A stretch of DNA of 64,000 nt from Flavobacterium sp. HSC-32F16 (GCF_024171645.1 NZ_JALKAC010000011.1:1-64000); one strand, 5' to 3'; counted from the stretch's first letter, positions 33,920-42,870 are shown. Made by a program: numbers and translations. The notes: a model not told the origin generated them from the letters alone.

Positions 33920-34429
33920 ATGAAATTATACAAAATAGCAACCGTACAATATGTAGATGCCACCGTCGAAGAGTGCTGGGATTTTTTCTCAAATCCCAAA
34001 AACCTTCAGACTATTACACTGGATAATATGAATTTTGAAATTAAAGATTTTGATGACAAACGAATGTATCCCGGACAAATTATAACCTATACTTTACGAC
34101 CGCTTTTAGGAATAAAGATTTCCTGGGTAACTGAAATTACTGCTTCCGAAGAAAACCACTATTTCATCGATGTTCAGCGTTTCGGACCATACAAATTATG
34201 GCATCACAAACATTTTTTTGAAAAAACAGCCGATGGCGGAACCAAAATGACAGACGTTGTTCATTATGCGCTTCCACTCGGAATTTTAGGCAGAATCATG
34301 AATCGATTAATTATAAAGAACAAACTAAAGACAATTTTCGATTACCGCCATAATAAAATCGATGAATTGTTTAATTCAAAATTACAAACAAAGATCATAC
34401 AAATTAACGCTGAGCAAAAAAGCATATAA
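33920..34429 (+). CDS. SRPBCC-family protein, unknown function
   Basis: A 169-residue protein of the START/polyketide-cyclase-like SRPBCC fold, a beta-sheet pocket with a long C-terminal helix. Visible family features are EECWDFFSNPKNLQTI near the N-terminus and TKMTDVVHYALPLGILGRI near the end. These proteins bind hydrophobic ligands. Its place right after crtZ suggests a link to carotenoid or membrane lipid chemistry, but no lycopene cyclase activity is implied. Confidence 0.78.
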   Translation: MKLYKIATVQYVDATVEECWDFFSNPKNLQTITLDNMNFEIKDFDDKRMYPGQIITYTLRPLLGIKISWVTEITASEENHYFIDVQRFGPYKLWHHKHFFEKTADGGTKMTDVVHYALPLGILGRIMNRLIIKNKLKTIFDYRHNKIDELFNSKLQTKIIQINAEQKSI

Positions 34430-34436
34430 TATTTAT

Positions 34437-34535
34437 TTAAACACATAGAAACACAGTTCATACAGTGCAAAAAAGACATTTCACTTGCATTAACAAACAT
34501 AGACTATGTGTGAAAAACTAATTTCTTTCAATATT
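34437..34535. repeat. Dispersed repeat with CACATAG and CTATGTG ends
   Basis: Starts ACACATAGAAACACAG and continues TTTCACTTGCATTAACAAACATAG, then CTATGTGTGAAAAACTA. The inner block TTTCACTTGCATTAAC recurs at 41198-41213 in a similar unit (41155-41252). Spaced between genes both times. Confidence 0.7.
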
Positions 34536-34619
34536 CTTTTACAAGAAAGATAAAACCGATGCTTCTATATATTTAAAAAACTACACAATACAAAATATTC
34601 GTCAAGCGAAAATTACACA

Positions 34620-35915
34620 ATGACAAAACAAAAAATTTCCTTTTTCTGGTTTAGACGCGATTTGCGTTTGGAAGACAACACCGGATTATTTCACGCTTTA
34701 CAATCGGATTTTCCTGTAATTCCTTTATTTATTTTTGATGAAGATATTCTGGACAATCTTCCAAAAAATGATGCCCGAGTTACTTTTATTTACAATTCAC
34801 TTCAAAAAATAAACACTGAATTAAACACTTTCGCATCTTCAATTTTAATCAAAAAAGGAAAAACAAAAGAAGTTTGGAAATCTCTTTTGGAAGAATTTGA
34901 TATCCAAAACGTATTTTTCAATAAAGATTATGAACCTTTCGCAATCCAACGCGACACAGCAATTGGTTCTCTTTTAAAAGAAAACAAAATAGAATCTTTC
35001 TCTTTTAAAGATCACGTTATATTCGAAGAAAAAGAAATCACAAAAGCAGACGGACTTCCGTATACGGTTTATACACCTTATAAAAACAAATGGCTCGAGA
35101 AATATCATCTTTCTGGATCGGGTCCAGAATATGATTTAACTCCATTTCAATCCAATTTCGCAAAGAGTGAATTTAAATTTCCTGATTTAGCAGAAATCGG
35201 TTTTGAAAGAAGTTCAATAAAAGTACAGTCTCACAACTTAACCCAAATCGCCAATTATAAAGAAACAAGAGATTTTCCCGCTCTTGACAGCACTTCTTAT
35301 CTTTCACCTCATTTACGTTTCGGAACCGTAAGTATTCGCAAGCTTGTAAACTGGGCCAACAGAAAAAATCAGACTTTTTTAAGCGAATTGATTTGGAGAG
35401 AATTTTTTATTCAAATTCTATTCAGTTTTCCTAATTCTGTCAATCACAATTTTAAATCGGCTTACGACGGAATACAATGGCGAAATAATGAAGAAGATTT
35501 CAAACGCTGGTGTTCTGGAACTACCGGATACCCAATGGTCGATGCCGGAATGCGTCAGCTTAATGAAACTGGTTATATGCACAATCGTGTTCGAATGGTG
35601 GTGGCGAGTTTTTTATGCAAACATTTATTGATCAACTGGCAATGGGGCGAAGCTTATTTTGCCGAAAAATTATTAGATTTTGAACTGGCTTCGAACGTAG
35701 GAAATTGGCAATGGGCAGCAGGAACAGGCTGTGATGCCGCGCCTTATTTCAGGGTTTTTAATCCCGAAATACAACAAAAAAAATTCGACGAAAAAGGAGA
35801 ATATATCCGTAAATGGATTCCTGAATTTGATTTTGGTTATAATGAACCTATGGTTGATCACGCTTTTGCAAGAGATCGTGCGATTGCAACTTATAAAGCA
35901 GGGATTTTGAAATAA
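34620..35915 (+). CDS. Deoxyribodipyrimidine photolyase/cryptochrome
   Basis: A 431-residue flavoprotein. The N-terminal domain (about 1-130) starts FFWFRRDLRLEDN, the Rossmann-like antenna region. The C-terminal FAD domain (about 200-425) has LSPHLRFGTVSIR, the W-rich REFFIQIL and GNWQWAAGTG-DAAPYFRVFNP regions of class I photolyases. It would repair UV pyrimidine dimers with blue light, though a cryptochrome signalling role cannot be excluded. It lies next to the carotenoid cluster, consistent with a light-response locus. Confidence 0.92.
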   Translation: MTKQKISFFWFRRDLRLEDNTGLFHALQSDFPVIPLFIFDEDILDNLPKNDARVTFIYNSLQKINTELNTFASSILIKKGKTKEVWKSLLEEFDIQNVFFNKDYEPFAIQRDTAIGSLLKENKIESFSFKDHVIFEEKEITKADGLPYTVYTPYKNKWLEKYHLSGSGPEYDLTPFQSNFAKSEFKFPDLAEIGFERSSIKVQSHNLTQIANYKETRDFPALDSTSYLSPHLRFGTVSIRKLVNWANRKNQTFLSELIWREFFIQILFSFPNSVNHNFKSAYDGIQWRNNEEDFKRWCSGTTGYPMVDAGMRQLNETGYMHNRVRMVVASFLCKHLLINWQWGEAYFAEKLLDFELASNVGNWQWAAGTGCDAAPYFRVFNPEIQQKKFDEKGEYIRKWIPEFDFGYNEPMVDHAFARDRAIATYKAGILK

Positions 35916-35924
35916 AGTTTTTTT

Positions 35925-36122
35925 GCTTCAGGCTTCAGGTTTCAGGTTTTGCTGAACGCTTAATTTTGTTTCACGCTCCCGATAGCTATCGAGATGGCAA
36001 ATTTATGCTTTTTTTGTCATCCTGAGGAACGAAGGATCACACTCGTAAATCGACATATATTGACACTATTCTTTGCGGAGCTTCTAGTGTGATCCTTCGT
36101 TCCTCAGGATGACAAACTAGAC
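35925..36122. repeat. REP-type cluster with perfect 31-bp inverted repeat
   Basis: A CAGGCTTCAGGTTTCAGG block (35930-35950) and CCCGATAGCTATCGAG (35979-35994) precede a perfect inverted repeat. Its arms are 36013-36043 and 36086-36116, 31 bp each, and its spacer is 42 bp. The arms begin TTTGTCATCCTGAGGAACGA. I recall this type as widespread in bacterial genomes. Confidence 0.8.
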
Positions 36123-36161
36123 AAAAAAAACCTTTGTCAAAGATTAAAACTTTGACAAAGG
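36123..36161 (-). terminator. Terminator of the ABC1 kinase operon
   Basis: CCTTTGTCAAAG (36131-36142) pairs with CTTTGACAAAGG (36150-36161). On the minus strand it is followed by a T-run (36130 down to 36123). Confidence 0.85.
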
Positions 36162-36211
36162 TCTATACATAAAGTTGAGACAACTTAAAACCTGAAACTT
36201 GAAACCAAACT

Positions 36212-37516
36212 CTAGTATTTCAAATAATTATCAACGACAATTTTCGCTTTCAAATCGAACATTAAATTATAAAGCCCGAAGAAAGTACGATTCATGTAAA
36301 TAAAGTGTTTAGAACCGCGATTTCCATTCATTTTTTTCAAGTTTGTATCTTCAGAAAAGCGTTTTCCTAATTCGGCGATAGCATTGAAAAAAGTTTCATC
36401 GGCAAAATCGAAAGTTTCGTTTTGAAAAGGTCTGGTAAAAAGGGATAACAAATCATGAAACATTTCAGTGAAATATTCTACTTCTGCCGGCGTATCATCT
36501 GGACGAAGAATTTCTAATTCGAATAATTTCTCGTTAAAAAGTTTTTGATCTGTAATCACATTTTTATTGATTAATTCAAAATACGGCGTGTAAAAATCCT
36601 CTGGAATTTGTTTCATACAGCCAAAATCCAAAGCAATTAACTGGTTTTGCTCATCAACTAAAAAATTCCCCGGATGCGGATCGGCGTGTACCTTTCGTAA
36701 AACATGAATTTGGTACATATAAAAATCCCAAAGCGCCTGTCCTATTCTATCGCCTGCTTCCTGATCAGTATTTATGGCTGTAAATTCAGAAAGATGGATT
36801 CCCGTCATCCAATCCATTGTAATGATTTTCTCTGATGAAAACTCCGGATAGTAATTTGGAAAGCTGATATTTTCAATTTTATTGCACGCTTCAACCACTT
36901 CCTGGCTTTGCTTTAACTCTAATAAATAGTTCGTTTCTTCAATAAGTTTATCTTCAACTTCCTTAAAATATTTATCAGAATCTTTTCCCTGTAAATTAAA
37001 CATTCTAATTGCGATTGGTTTTACCAAAGCCAAATCTGAAGAAATACTATTGGCAACTCCCGGATATTGAATTTTAACAGCCAGTTTTTTGTCGTTTTTC
37101 TTAGCCAGATGTACTTGACCAATACTTGCCGCATTTACTGAATTCGGATTAAATTCATCAAATATTTCATAAGGAGTTTTACCAAAATTGTTTTTAAACG
37201 TTTTTAAAACCAAAGGCGCTGAAAGCGGTGGAACAGAAAATTGCGACAACGAAAATTTCTCAACATAAGCCTGAGGCAGAAAATTCTTGTCCATGCTTAA
37301 CATCTGCGCTACTTTAAGTGCACTTCCTTTTAAGCTTTTTAGTCCGTCGTAAATATCTTCGGCGTTGTTTTCGTTTAGTTTATCACGGGTCAAATCTGGA
37401 TTTACTACTTTTTCGGCATAATGCTTAATGTAGTTAACTCCAATTTTTGCTCCGGTTTGAACCAGTTTTCCGGCTCTTTCTATTTTTGAAGTTGGAATAT
37501 AATCGATCGTTTTCAT
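36212..37516 (-). CDS. ABC1/UbiB-family atypical kinase
   Basis: A 434-residue protein of the AarF/UbiB/ADCK family. It shows the family's KxGQ-like motif as ALKVAQMLSMD, the alanine-rich loop NAASIGQVHLAKK (Ala in place of the usual P-loop Gly), the catalytic lysine LAVKIQYPGV, and the catalytic/metal motifs HADPHPGNFLVDE and ALDFGCMKQI. Homologues support isoprenoid-quinone metabolism, but the true substrate is unknown. Its start codon shares one base with the stop of the upstream TetR-like gene, so they are co-translated. Confidence 0.9.
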   Translation of the reverse strand: MKTIDYIPTSKIERAGKLVQTGAKIGVNYIKHYAEKVVNPDLTRDKLNENNAEDIYDGLKSLKGSALKVAQMLSMDKNFLPQAYVEKFSLSQFSVPPLSAPLVLKTFKNNFGKTPYEIFDEFNPNSVNAASIGQVHLAKKNDKKLAVKIQYPGVANSISSDLALVKPIAIRMFNLQGKDSDKYFKEVEDKLIEETNYLLELKQSQEVVEACNKIENISFPNYYPEFSSEKIITMDWMTGIHLSEFTAINTDQEAGDRIGQALWDFYMYQIHVLRKVHADPHPGNFLVDEQNQLIALDFGCMKQIPEDFYTPYFELINKNVITDQKLFNEKLFELEILRPDDTPAEVEYFTEMFHDLLSLFTRPFQNETFDFADETFFNAIAELGKRFSEDTNLKKMNGNRGSKHFIYMNRTFFGLYNLMFDLKAKIVVDNYLKY

Positions 37517-38175
37517 TATCTGCTTTGTATTTTTTCTTTAAATAGAAATTTTCCAAAATCTATTAAATGATTTATTGGTGCCACATTCATTAATTCAAAG
37601 GATGCATTAACTGATTTTTCGATGAAAATATCTGTTTTCTCAAATGCTGCCGATTCATCTTCCATCCAAAATTTAATTGTCAGCATTAATTGCAGCCAAG
37701 CCGATTCCTGAATGGCTTTTTCCTGGAATTTTTGAAATTTTTCTTGTTCTAATCTATAATCATCCGTCAGAATTTCTGAAACATAATTTTTAAAACTTTC
37801 CCGAAGCGTTGTCAGCTGTACTAAATTTTTAAGCGGATTTCGATCGATTTTCAGCGTTTGCAGAACATAACTTCTATTTGCAGTTAAAATCTCGAAGAAA
37901 GTAAAGTAGAAACTCAGCATTTTATTTTTCATATCATATTGCTGATATTCTTCGTTTTTATGAAGCAAATTAACTGTGTTTTCAAAAAATAGTCTAAATA
38001 TTTCTTTTTCTAAACTTTCTAATGTTCCAAAAAAAGAATAAAACTCAGCTTCGGTAAAATCATTTTCTTTGGCAAAATGATAAACCGATTTTGGTTTTTG
38101 GCCTTTTTCTAAAACCTCATCCATATATTTTGAAACGATATCATCTTTGGTAATTACCTTTTTATTAGTCGTCAT
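37516..38175 (-). CDS. TetR-family-like regulator
   Basis: A 219-residue helical protein. The first 60 residues resemble a TetR helix-turn-helix (KPKSVYHFAKENDFTEAEFYSFFGTLESLEKEIFR), with the recognition helix less canonical than usual. The remaining helices would form a ligand-binding and dimer domain. It is co-translated with the ABC1 kinase. I would expect it to control this operon, but the atypical helix-turn-helix leaves a non-regulatory role open. Confidence 0.78.
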   Translation of the reverse strand: MTTNKKVITKDDIVSKYMDEVLEKGQKPKSVYHFAKENDFTEAEFYSFFGTLESLEKEIFRLFFENTVNLLHKNEEYQQYDMKNKMLSFYFTFFEILTANRSYVLQTLKIDRNPLKNLVQLTTLRESFKNYVSEILTDDYRLEQEKFQKFQEKAIQESAWLQLMLTIKFWMEDESAAFEKTDIFIEKSVNASFELMNVAPINHLIDFGKFLFKEKIQSR

Positions 38176-38273
38176 TTTATTAAAATTTAGAATTTGCCAT
38201 AAAGGTAAACATTGTTTAAGTACCTTTACTAATCCTTAAACAAGATTGACTGTTAAATATATTATAAACTATT

Positions 38274-39185
38274 ATGGCTCAAAATGTTCTATTAACCGGA
38301 GGAAGCGGATTCATTGGAAAACATTTAACAGATGTTCTTATTGAAGCTGGATATTCTGTATCTGTTTTGAGTAGAAGCAATAAAGAAGACACTCCCAAAA
38401 TCCAATATTACAAATGGGATTTGAACAAAAACTACATTGACGAAAATGCGGTTTTAAATGCAGATTATATTATTCATCTTGCGGGCGAAGGAATTGTAGA
38501 AAAACGCTGGACAAAAAAAAGAAAAAAAGCCATTTTAGAAAGTCGTGTTAAACCAATCGATTTGATTTTTTCGGTTTTGGAAAAAAACAATAAAAAACCA
38601 GATGCTTTTATTTCGGCTTCGGCGGTTGGTTTTTATGGTGCCTTTACAAATCATAAAATCTGTACAGAAGAAACACCTCCGGCCGATGATTTCTTAGGAA
38701 CTACCTGCCAAATTTGGGAGAATGCTGTCTATAAAATTGAAGCTTTGGGCATTCGAACAGTAAAAATCAGAACCGGAATTGTTTTAGGAAAAGATGAAGG
38801 TTTTCTAAAAAAAGTAAATCCGAGTTTTAAAGCTGGTTTTGGAGCTGCTCTGGGATCGGGAAAACAATATCTGCCCTGGATTCATATTGAAGATTTATCC
38901 CAAATTTATTGTAAATCAGTTACAGACAATCAAATGCATGGCCCGTATAATGCCGCTGTTACTGATAATACAACAAATGAGAGGTTTTCCAGATTATTAG
39001 CTTCATTATACGGATATGCGATTTGGCTTCCTAAAGTTCCTCCTTTTGTTTTAAGAATAGTATTGGGAGAAATGAGCGAAGCTGTTTTAAAAGGGCAAAG
39101 GGTATCATCAGAAAAAATACAAAAAACCGGATTTGAATTTCAATTTACCGATTTAGAAAAAGCATTAATAAGCTGTATTCATTAA
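38274..39185 (+). CDS. TIGR01777-type NAD-dependent epimerase
   Basis: A 303-residue SDR-fold protein of the YfcH/SDR39U1 group. It has the nucleotide-binding loop LLTGGSGFIGKHLTDVL (7-23), HLAGEGI, SASAVGFYG and the conserved GAALGSGKQYLPWIHIEDL region with the C-terminal DUF1731-like segment (about 250-295). Its substrate is not known in any bacterium as far as I recall. It is divergent from the TetR-like gene and convergent with the YceI-like gene, 2 nt away. Confidence 0.92.
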   Translation: MAQNVLLTGGSGFIGKHLTDVLIEAGYSVSVLSRSNKEDTPKIQYYKWDLNKNYIDENAVLNADYIIHLAGEGIVEKRWTKKRKKAILESRVKPIDLIFSVLEKNNKKPDAFISASAVGFYGAFTNHKICTEETPPADDFLGTTCQIWENAVYKIEALGIRTVKIRTGIVLGKDEGFLKKVNPSFKAGFGAALGSGKQYLPWIHIEDLSQIYCKSVTDNQMHGPYNAAVTDNTTNERFSRLLASLYGYAIWLPKVPPFVLRIVLGEMSEAVLKGQRVSSEKIQKTGFEFQFTDLEKALISCIH

Positions 39186-39187
39186 AA

Positions 39188-39760
39188 TTACTTCAAAGTC
39201 AAATATTTTTTTTCTTCTTCATTCTGTAAAACTCCAAGTAAATTCGTGTTGGCTGTTTTGGAAATTTTACTGGATACAATACTTGGTATTGCAATATTAA
39301 AATCTGAAACTGAAATAGGATAATTACAAGAAATTTGTATGCCTTCCGGTACTCTTTTTATCAAAGCTTTCATTTCGATTATTTTCGATTTTCCATGAAG
39401 GTAAAGTTTTCCTTTTATATCGTATTCTTTTTCTATTCCATCAACATTTTTTAAGTCGAATTTTTCGATTTTGCCTTTAAAAACAGATTTTGGATAACGA
39501 TGACTTTCAATATAATTTTCATTAAAATGTTCTTGCATTAAGTCCATTTTAAAACGAAAATCTTTGATAACAACCGTACAAATTATAGTACTGGATTGAG
39601 GTTCGAGAACAATTGTTCCGAGCTTATTTACCGCTTTTACCTCTTCAAAAAAAGGAACTGAAGCTTCAAAATTTACGATTGCCGTACTGGTTTTAAATTT
39701 ATCCTGAGCAAGTAACGAAAACGCGGTAAAAAGTAAAATAAGTAATGTAGTTCTTTTCAT
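39188..39760 (-). CDS. YceI-family secreted protein
   Basis: A 190-residue exported protein starting at ATG 39760 (MKRTTLLILLFTAF); the signal peptide ends near LLAQ. The rest is a YceI-type lipocalin-like beta-barrel with a motif for holding a polyprenyl chain (KFKTSTAIVNFEASVP, ESHRYPKSVFKGKIEKF, GKLYLHGKSKII). These proteins bind isoprenoid quinones in other bacteria. The ligand here is unknown. Confidence 0.9.
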   Translation of the reverse strand: MKRTTLLILLFTAFSLLAQDKFKTSTAIVNFEASVPFFEEVKAVNKLGTIVLEPQSSTIICTVVIKDFRFKMDLMQEHFNENYIESHRYPKSVFKGKIEKFDLKNVDGIEKEYDIKGKLYLHGKSKIIEMKALIKRVPEGIQISCNYPISVSDFNIAIPSIVSSKISKTANTNLLGVLQNEEEKKYLTLK

Positions 39761-40017
39761 AATCGTCAGCAATTAAACAATTATGTCATTCTATTTTATT
39801 CGTAAGAAAAGAAAAAACTGGACTTCAAAAAAAATAGAACGGCAGTACTCCGTGAAAAAATCCCGTAACCTTATTGATTACACTTAAAGTTACGAATTTT
39901 CTACGTGCAAGGTTCTTGAACTAGTGCTAAATATTTGTGAATGTTTTGATTTATGAATTCTTGGTTGGAAAATGGAAAATGTAATATCCCTAGGGGACAA
40001 ATTTTAGGTTTCCCCAA

Positions 40018-40082
40018 TTTTTTTTACCGATATGCAATTCCTAACGAAATATTTCCTAGAGATAACATATCGGTAAAAAAAA
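40018..40082. repeat. Perfect 17-bp inverted repeat in a 373-bp gap
   Basis: Arms TTTTTTTTACCGATATG (40018-40034) and CATATCGGTAAAAAAAA (40066-40082) are exact complements, spaced by 31 bp. Nearby CCCTAGGGGAC and CCCGTAGGGAC blocks (39989-40120) look like parts of the same element. The gap 39761-40133 shows no supported gene. Confidence 0.75.
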
Positions 40083-40133
40083 TTATTGAACACCTCTCAA
40101 TTTCCCGTAGGGACTACACTTTTCTTAATAACG

Positions 40134-40529
40134 TTATCCCTGCATGGGCGTACAAATCTCCAGTAAAAAGCCATCTGTATCTCTTACATACGCCACAACT
40201 TGTCCCCATGGTTTTTTCTTTGGTTCTGTTACTAAAACAGCTCCAAATGAAGTTGCTTTTTGAACCGCTTCACCAACATCTTCTGTTATGAAACCTAATT
40301 CAATTGCAAATGGTTTATCTTCTAAACTGCTTTCTAAAAAGCCTTCGCTTAAATTTTGAGATGCTAATTTTTTAGATGCAAACGAAATGGCAGTTTCTCC
40401 GGTATTTAATTCTCCGTAATCATTATCGGGGCTTATAAATTTCCTTTGGAATCCAAATGCATTTTCATAAAACTCTATTGATTTTTCTACGTCTTCAACG
40501 TACAAAATCGTATATCCAAACTTTACCAT
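40134..40529 (-). CDS. VOC-family (glyoxalase-like) protein
   Basis: A 131-residue protein of the vicinal oxygen chelate fold. It has the repeated beta-alpha-beta-beta-beta units: YTILYVEDVEKSIEFYENAFGF near the N-terminus and VVAYVRDTDGFLLEIC near the C-terminus, with the E at the end of the fold (E126) in the usual metal position. Substrate unknown; relatives isomerise or sequester small molecules. It is alone in its direction and 41 nt downstream of the thioesterase gene. Confidence 0.88.
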   Translation of the reverse strand: MVKFGYTILYVEDVEKSIEFYENAFGFQRKFISPDNDYGELNTGETAISFASKKLASQNLSEGFLESSLEDKPFAIELGFITEDVGEAVQKATSFGAVLVTEPKKKPWGQVVAYVRDTDGFLLEICTPMQG

Positions 40530-40570
40530 GTTTTCTTAATTTAATGTGTTTTAAATAAAGATAGGGAAAT

Positions 40571-41119
40571 TTAGCTGATTTCTAAAAGTACATTGTATTT
40601 ATCTAAACTTGCTAAATCTTCGATAGAGCTTACGTTGGCCACTTTTTCGTGTTCTTCTACTTCTTTTCGAACTTCAATATGTTTTATGGCTTTTCTAAAA
40701 CGTCGAACTTCATCTAAGTTAGATAAAATTAGTCCCGGAACCTGAACGCTTTTTCCCTCTTTATCTTTGGCAACCATTGTAAAATAAGATGAATTACAAT
40801 GTTTAACGGCACCGGTTTGGATATTCTCGGCTTCAACACGAATACCTACAATCATGGAACTTCTTCCCACATAATTTACAGAGGCTTTCATGGTTACTAA
40901 TTCGCCGACTTCAATTGGTTTAAGAAAGTTTACGGTATCTACAGAAGCGGTTACGCAATAATTACCGCTAAATTTTGATGCCGAAGCAAAGGCAATCTGA
41001 TCGAGTAATTGTAGAATATATCCTCCGTGAATTTTACCGCTGAAATTGGTATGCGACGGAAGCATTAATTCTGATATACTAATTTTTGATGATGAAACGG
41101 GTTTAAAATCTGCAGTCAT
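40571..41119 (-). CDS. Acyl-CoA thioesterase, hotdog fold
   Basis: A 182-residue hotdog protein of the YciA/BFIT type. It has the LPSHTNFSGKIHGGYILQLLDQIAFASAS active-site region, with catalytic N/D and G residues in place, and CVTASVDTVNFLKPIEVGE. It would hydrolyse acyl-CoA to free acid, though chain length is unclear. The extra C-terminal stretch (about 130-182) is charged. It lies in a small unit with the VOC gene. Confidence 0.9.
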   Translation of the reverse strand: MTADFKPVSSSKISISELMLPSHTNFSGKIHGGYILQLLDQIAFASASKFSGNYCVTASVDTVNFLKPIEVGELVTMKASVNYVGRSSMIVGIRVEAENIQTGAVKHCNSSYFTMVAKDKEGKSVQVPGLILSNLDEVRRFRKAIKHIEVRKEVEEHEKVANVSSIEDLASLDKYNVLLEIS

Positions 41120-41154
41120 GTTTTTTGTTTTTGGAAATTTCTATAGTTATTATT

Positions 41155-41252
41155 TTAACACATAGAAACATAGTTTTTCAATGTCGTTAAAGGCGTTTCA
41201 CTTGCATTAACCAACAAAGTTATGGGTTATAAACTAGTTTCTTTTTTTAATT
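41155..41252. repeat. Dispersed repeat, second copy of the CACATAG unit
   Basis: Begins ACACATAGAAACATAG and includes TTTCACTTGCATTAACCAAC and a TTATGGGTTATAAACTAG end. It is the same type as 34437-34535, so at least two copies exist in this window. It lies upstream of the thioesterase gene. Confidence 0.65.
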
Positions 41253-41296
41253 CTTTGGCATAAAAAAATCAATGTTTGTATGTGTTTAAATGTTTT

Positions 41297-42670
41297 TTAA
41301 TTCAATAATTCGGTTTCATCCGTATTTAAAGCTCTGTTGATAATATTTTCAGGAAGTGATTTCTTGGCCTTCGCCCCCATTTTCTTTAATCTTTCTACGC
41401 TCGAAATTAAGTTTCCTTTTCCTTCAACCAATTTGTTCATTGCGTTTTCATATTCTGTTTTTGTGTCTTTAATTTTGTTGCCAATTCGAACTAAATCGGT
41501 TACAAAACCTTCAAACTTGTCGTATAACGCACCGGCTTGTCTAGCAATTTCAAACGCATTTTCCTGCTGTTTCTGGTTGGCCCACATGCTGTCAATTGTT
41601 CGCAGCGTTGCCAAAAGCGTACTTGGTGTCACGATTACAATATTTCGATCAAAAGCTTTATTATATAAGGTAGAATCTTCGTTTAAAGCAATAGCAAAAG
41701 CGGGTTCAATTGGAATAAAAAGCAAAACAAAATCCGGACTTTCCATACGGTACAAATCGTGGTAGTTTTTATTTCCGAGTTGTTCTACATGGCGTTTTAT
41801 AGATGAAACGTGTTCTTTAAGTAAGTCGATTTTCAATACATCCGATTCTTCGTTTACCCATCTTTCATACGCGACAAGCGAAACTTTCGAATCCACAATC
41901 ATTTTCTTTCCATCGGGCAAATTGATAATTACATCGGGCATAACACGGTTTCCTTCGGCATTTACAAAACTTTGCTGTACTTCATATTCTCGGCCTTTTT
42001 CTAAACCTGATTTTTCCAGAACACGTTCTAAAACTAATTCGCCCCAATTTCCCTGTATTTTACTGTCGCCTTTTAAGGCTTTAGTTAAATTAAGGGTTTC
42101 TTTACTCATTTGGGCATTCATTTCGCTTAAACCAATAATCTGCTGGCGAAGCGCAGCATGATAATCGATGCTTTCTTTATGGGTTTGATCGACCTTTTGC
42201 TCAAATATGTGAATTTTATCCTGAAGTGGTAACAGAATATTTTTCATGTTTTCGCTGTTCTGTTCTGTGAATTTAGCCGATTTTTCTTCAAGAATTTTAT
42301 TGGCAAGGTTTTCAAATTCTTTGGTAAACTTTTCCTGCAGTTCGTTTATTTCGCTTTTTTGTTCTTTATGGCGTTCCCATAAGTTTTCAAAATCGACTTC
42401 TTTTTTAGAAAGCTGAATCGCCAGACTGTCTTTTTCGGTTCGAATGTTTTCTTTTTCAGAATTGGATATCTGAAGTTGTTTCTGAAAATTATTTCTTTCT
42501 GCTTCAAATTGCTCTTTCTGCTGTAGTAATTGATTTGAATTTGCGTTTAGTCTTTCTTCTAAAGAAACTTTCTCAGATTGAAAACGAGCCGAAAACAACA
42601 TTTTTCCTAAGTATATCCCAAGAAACAAAGCAACTACAAAAGCCAATAAAAGCGGAAGAAATTCTAGCAT
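41297..42670 (-). CDS. rmuC: DNA recombination protein RmuC
   Basis: A 457-residue protein. One N-terminal membrane helix (about 5-22, LLLAFVVALFLGIYLG) is followed by a long coiled coil (about 30-190, rich in E, Q and K) and the RmuC nuclease-like domain (about 195-400; QGNWGELVLERVLEKSGLEKGREYE, KKMIVDSKVSL with catalytic-type D and K). RmuC limits inversions and rearrangements at repeats. The size matches the family. Confidence 0.92.
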   Translation of the reverse strand: MLEFLPLLLAFVVALFLGIYLGKMLFSARFQSEKVSLEERLNANSNQLLQQKEQFEAERNNFQKQLQISNSEKENIRTEKDSLAIQLSKKEVDFENLWERHKEQKSEINELQEKFTKEFENLANKILEEKSAKFTEQNSENMKNILLPLQDKIHIFEQKVDQTHKESIDYHAALRQQIIGLSEMNAQMSKETLNLTKALKGDSKIQGNWGELVLERVLEKSGLEKGREYEVQQSFVNAEGNRVMPDVIINLPDGKKMIVDSKVSLVAYERWVNEESDVLKIDLLKEHVSSIKRHVEQLGNKNYHDLYRMESPDFVLLFIPIEPAFAIALNEDSTLYNKAFDRNIVIVTPSTLLATLRTIDSMWANQKQQENAFEIARQAGALYDKFEGFVTDLVRIGNKIKDTKTEYENAMNKLVEGKGNLISSVERLKKMGAKAKKSLPENIINRALNTDETELLN

Positions 42671-42870
42671 AACTAAGTTTATTTTAAGTAAAAGTACGCA
42701 ATAATACGTAGTTCTTGATTTTTAAAATTGAAATTTCACGAATTAGTGTCGGTTCTAAATTAAACAAACAATTGAAATAAGATTTACGGAAATCCTTTAA
42801 AAAAATAATTTTTCACGCAACCTTTTCATAAGAGTTTCATCTACATGATATAACCTATTAAAATTTTACC

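Noticed and set aside
33790..34026. A 78-codon frame upstream of the SRPBCC gene
   Set aside because: It overlaps the repeat at 33773-33850 and the real gene at 33920, with no family resemblance.
39953..40291. A 112-codon plus-strand frame in the gap before the VOC gene
   Set aside because: It runs through the 17-bp inverted repeat and into the antisense of the VOC gene, so it is a shadow.
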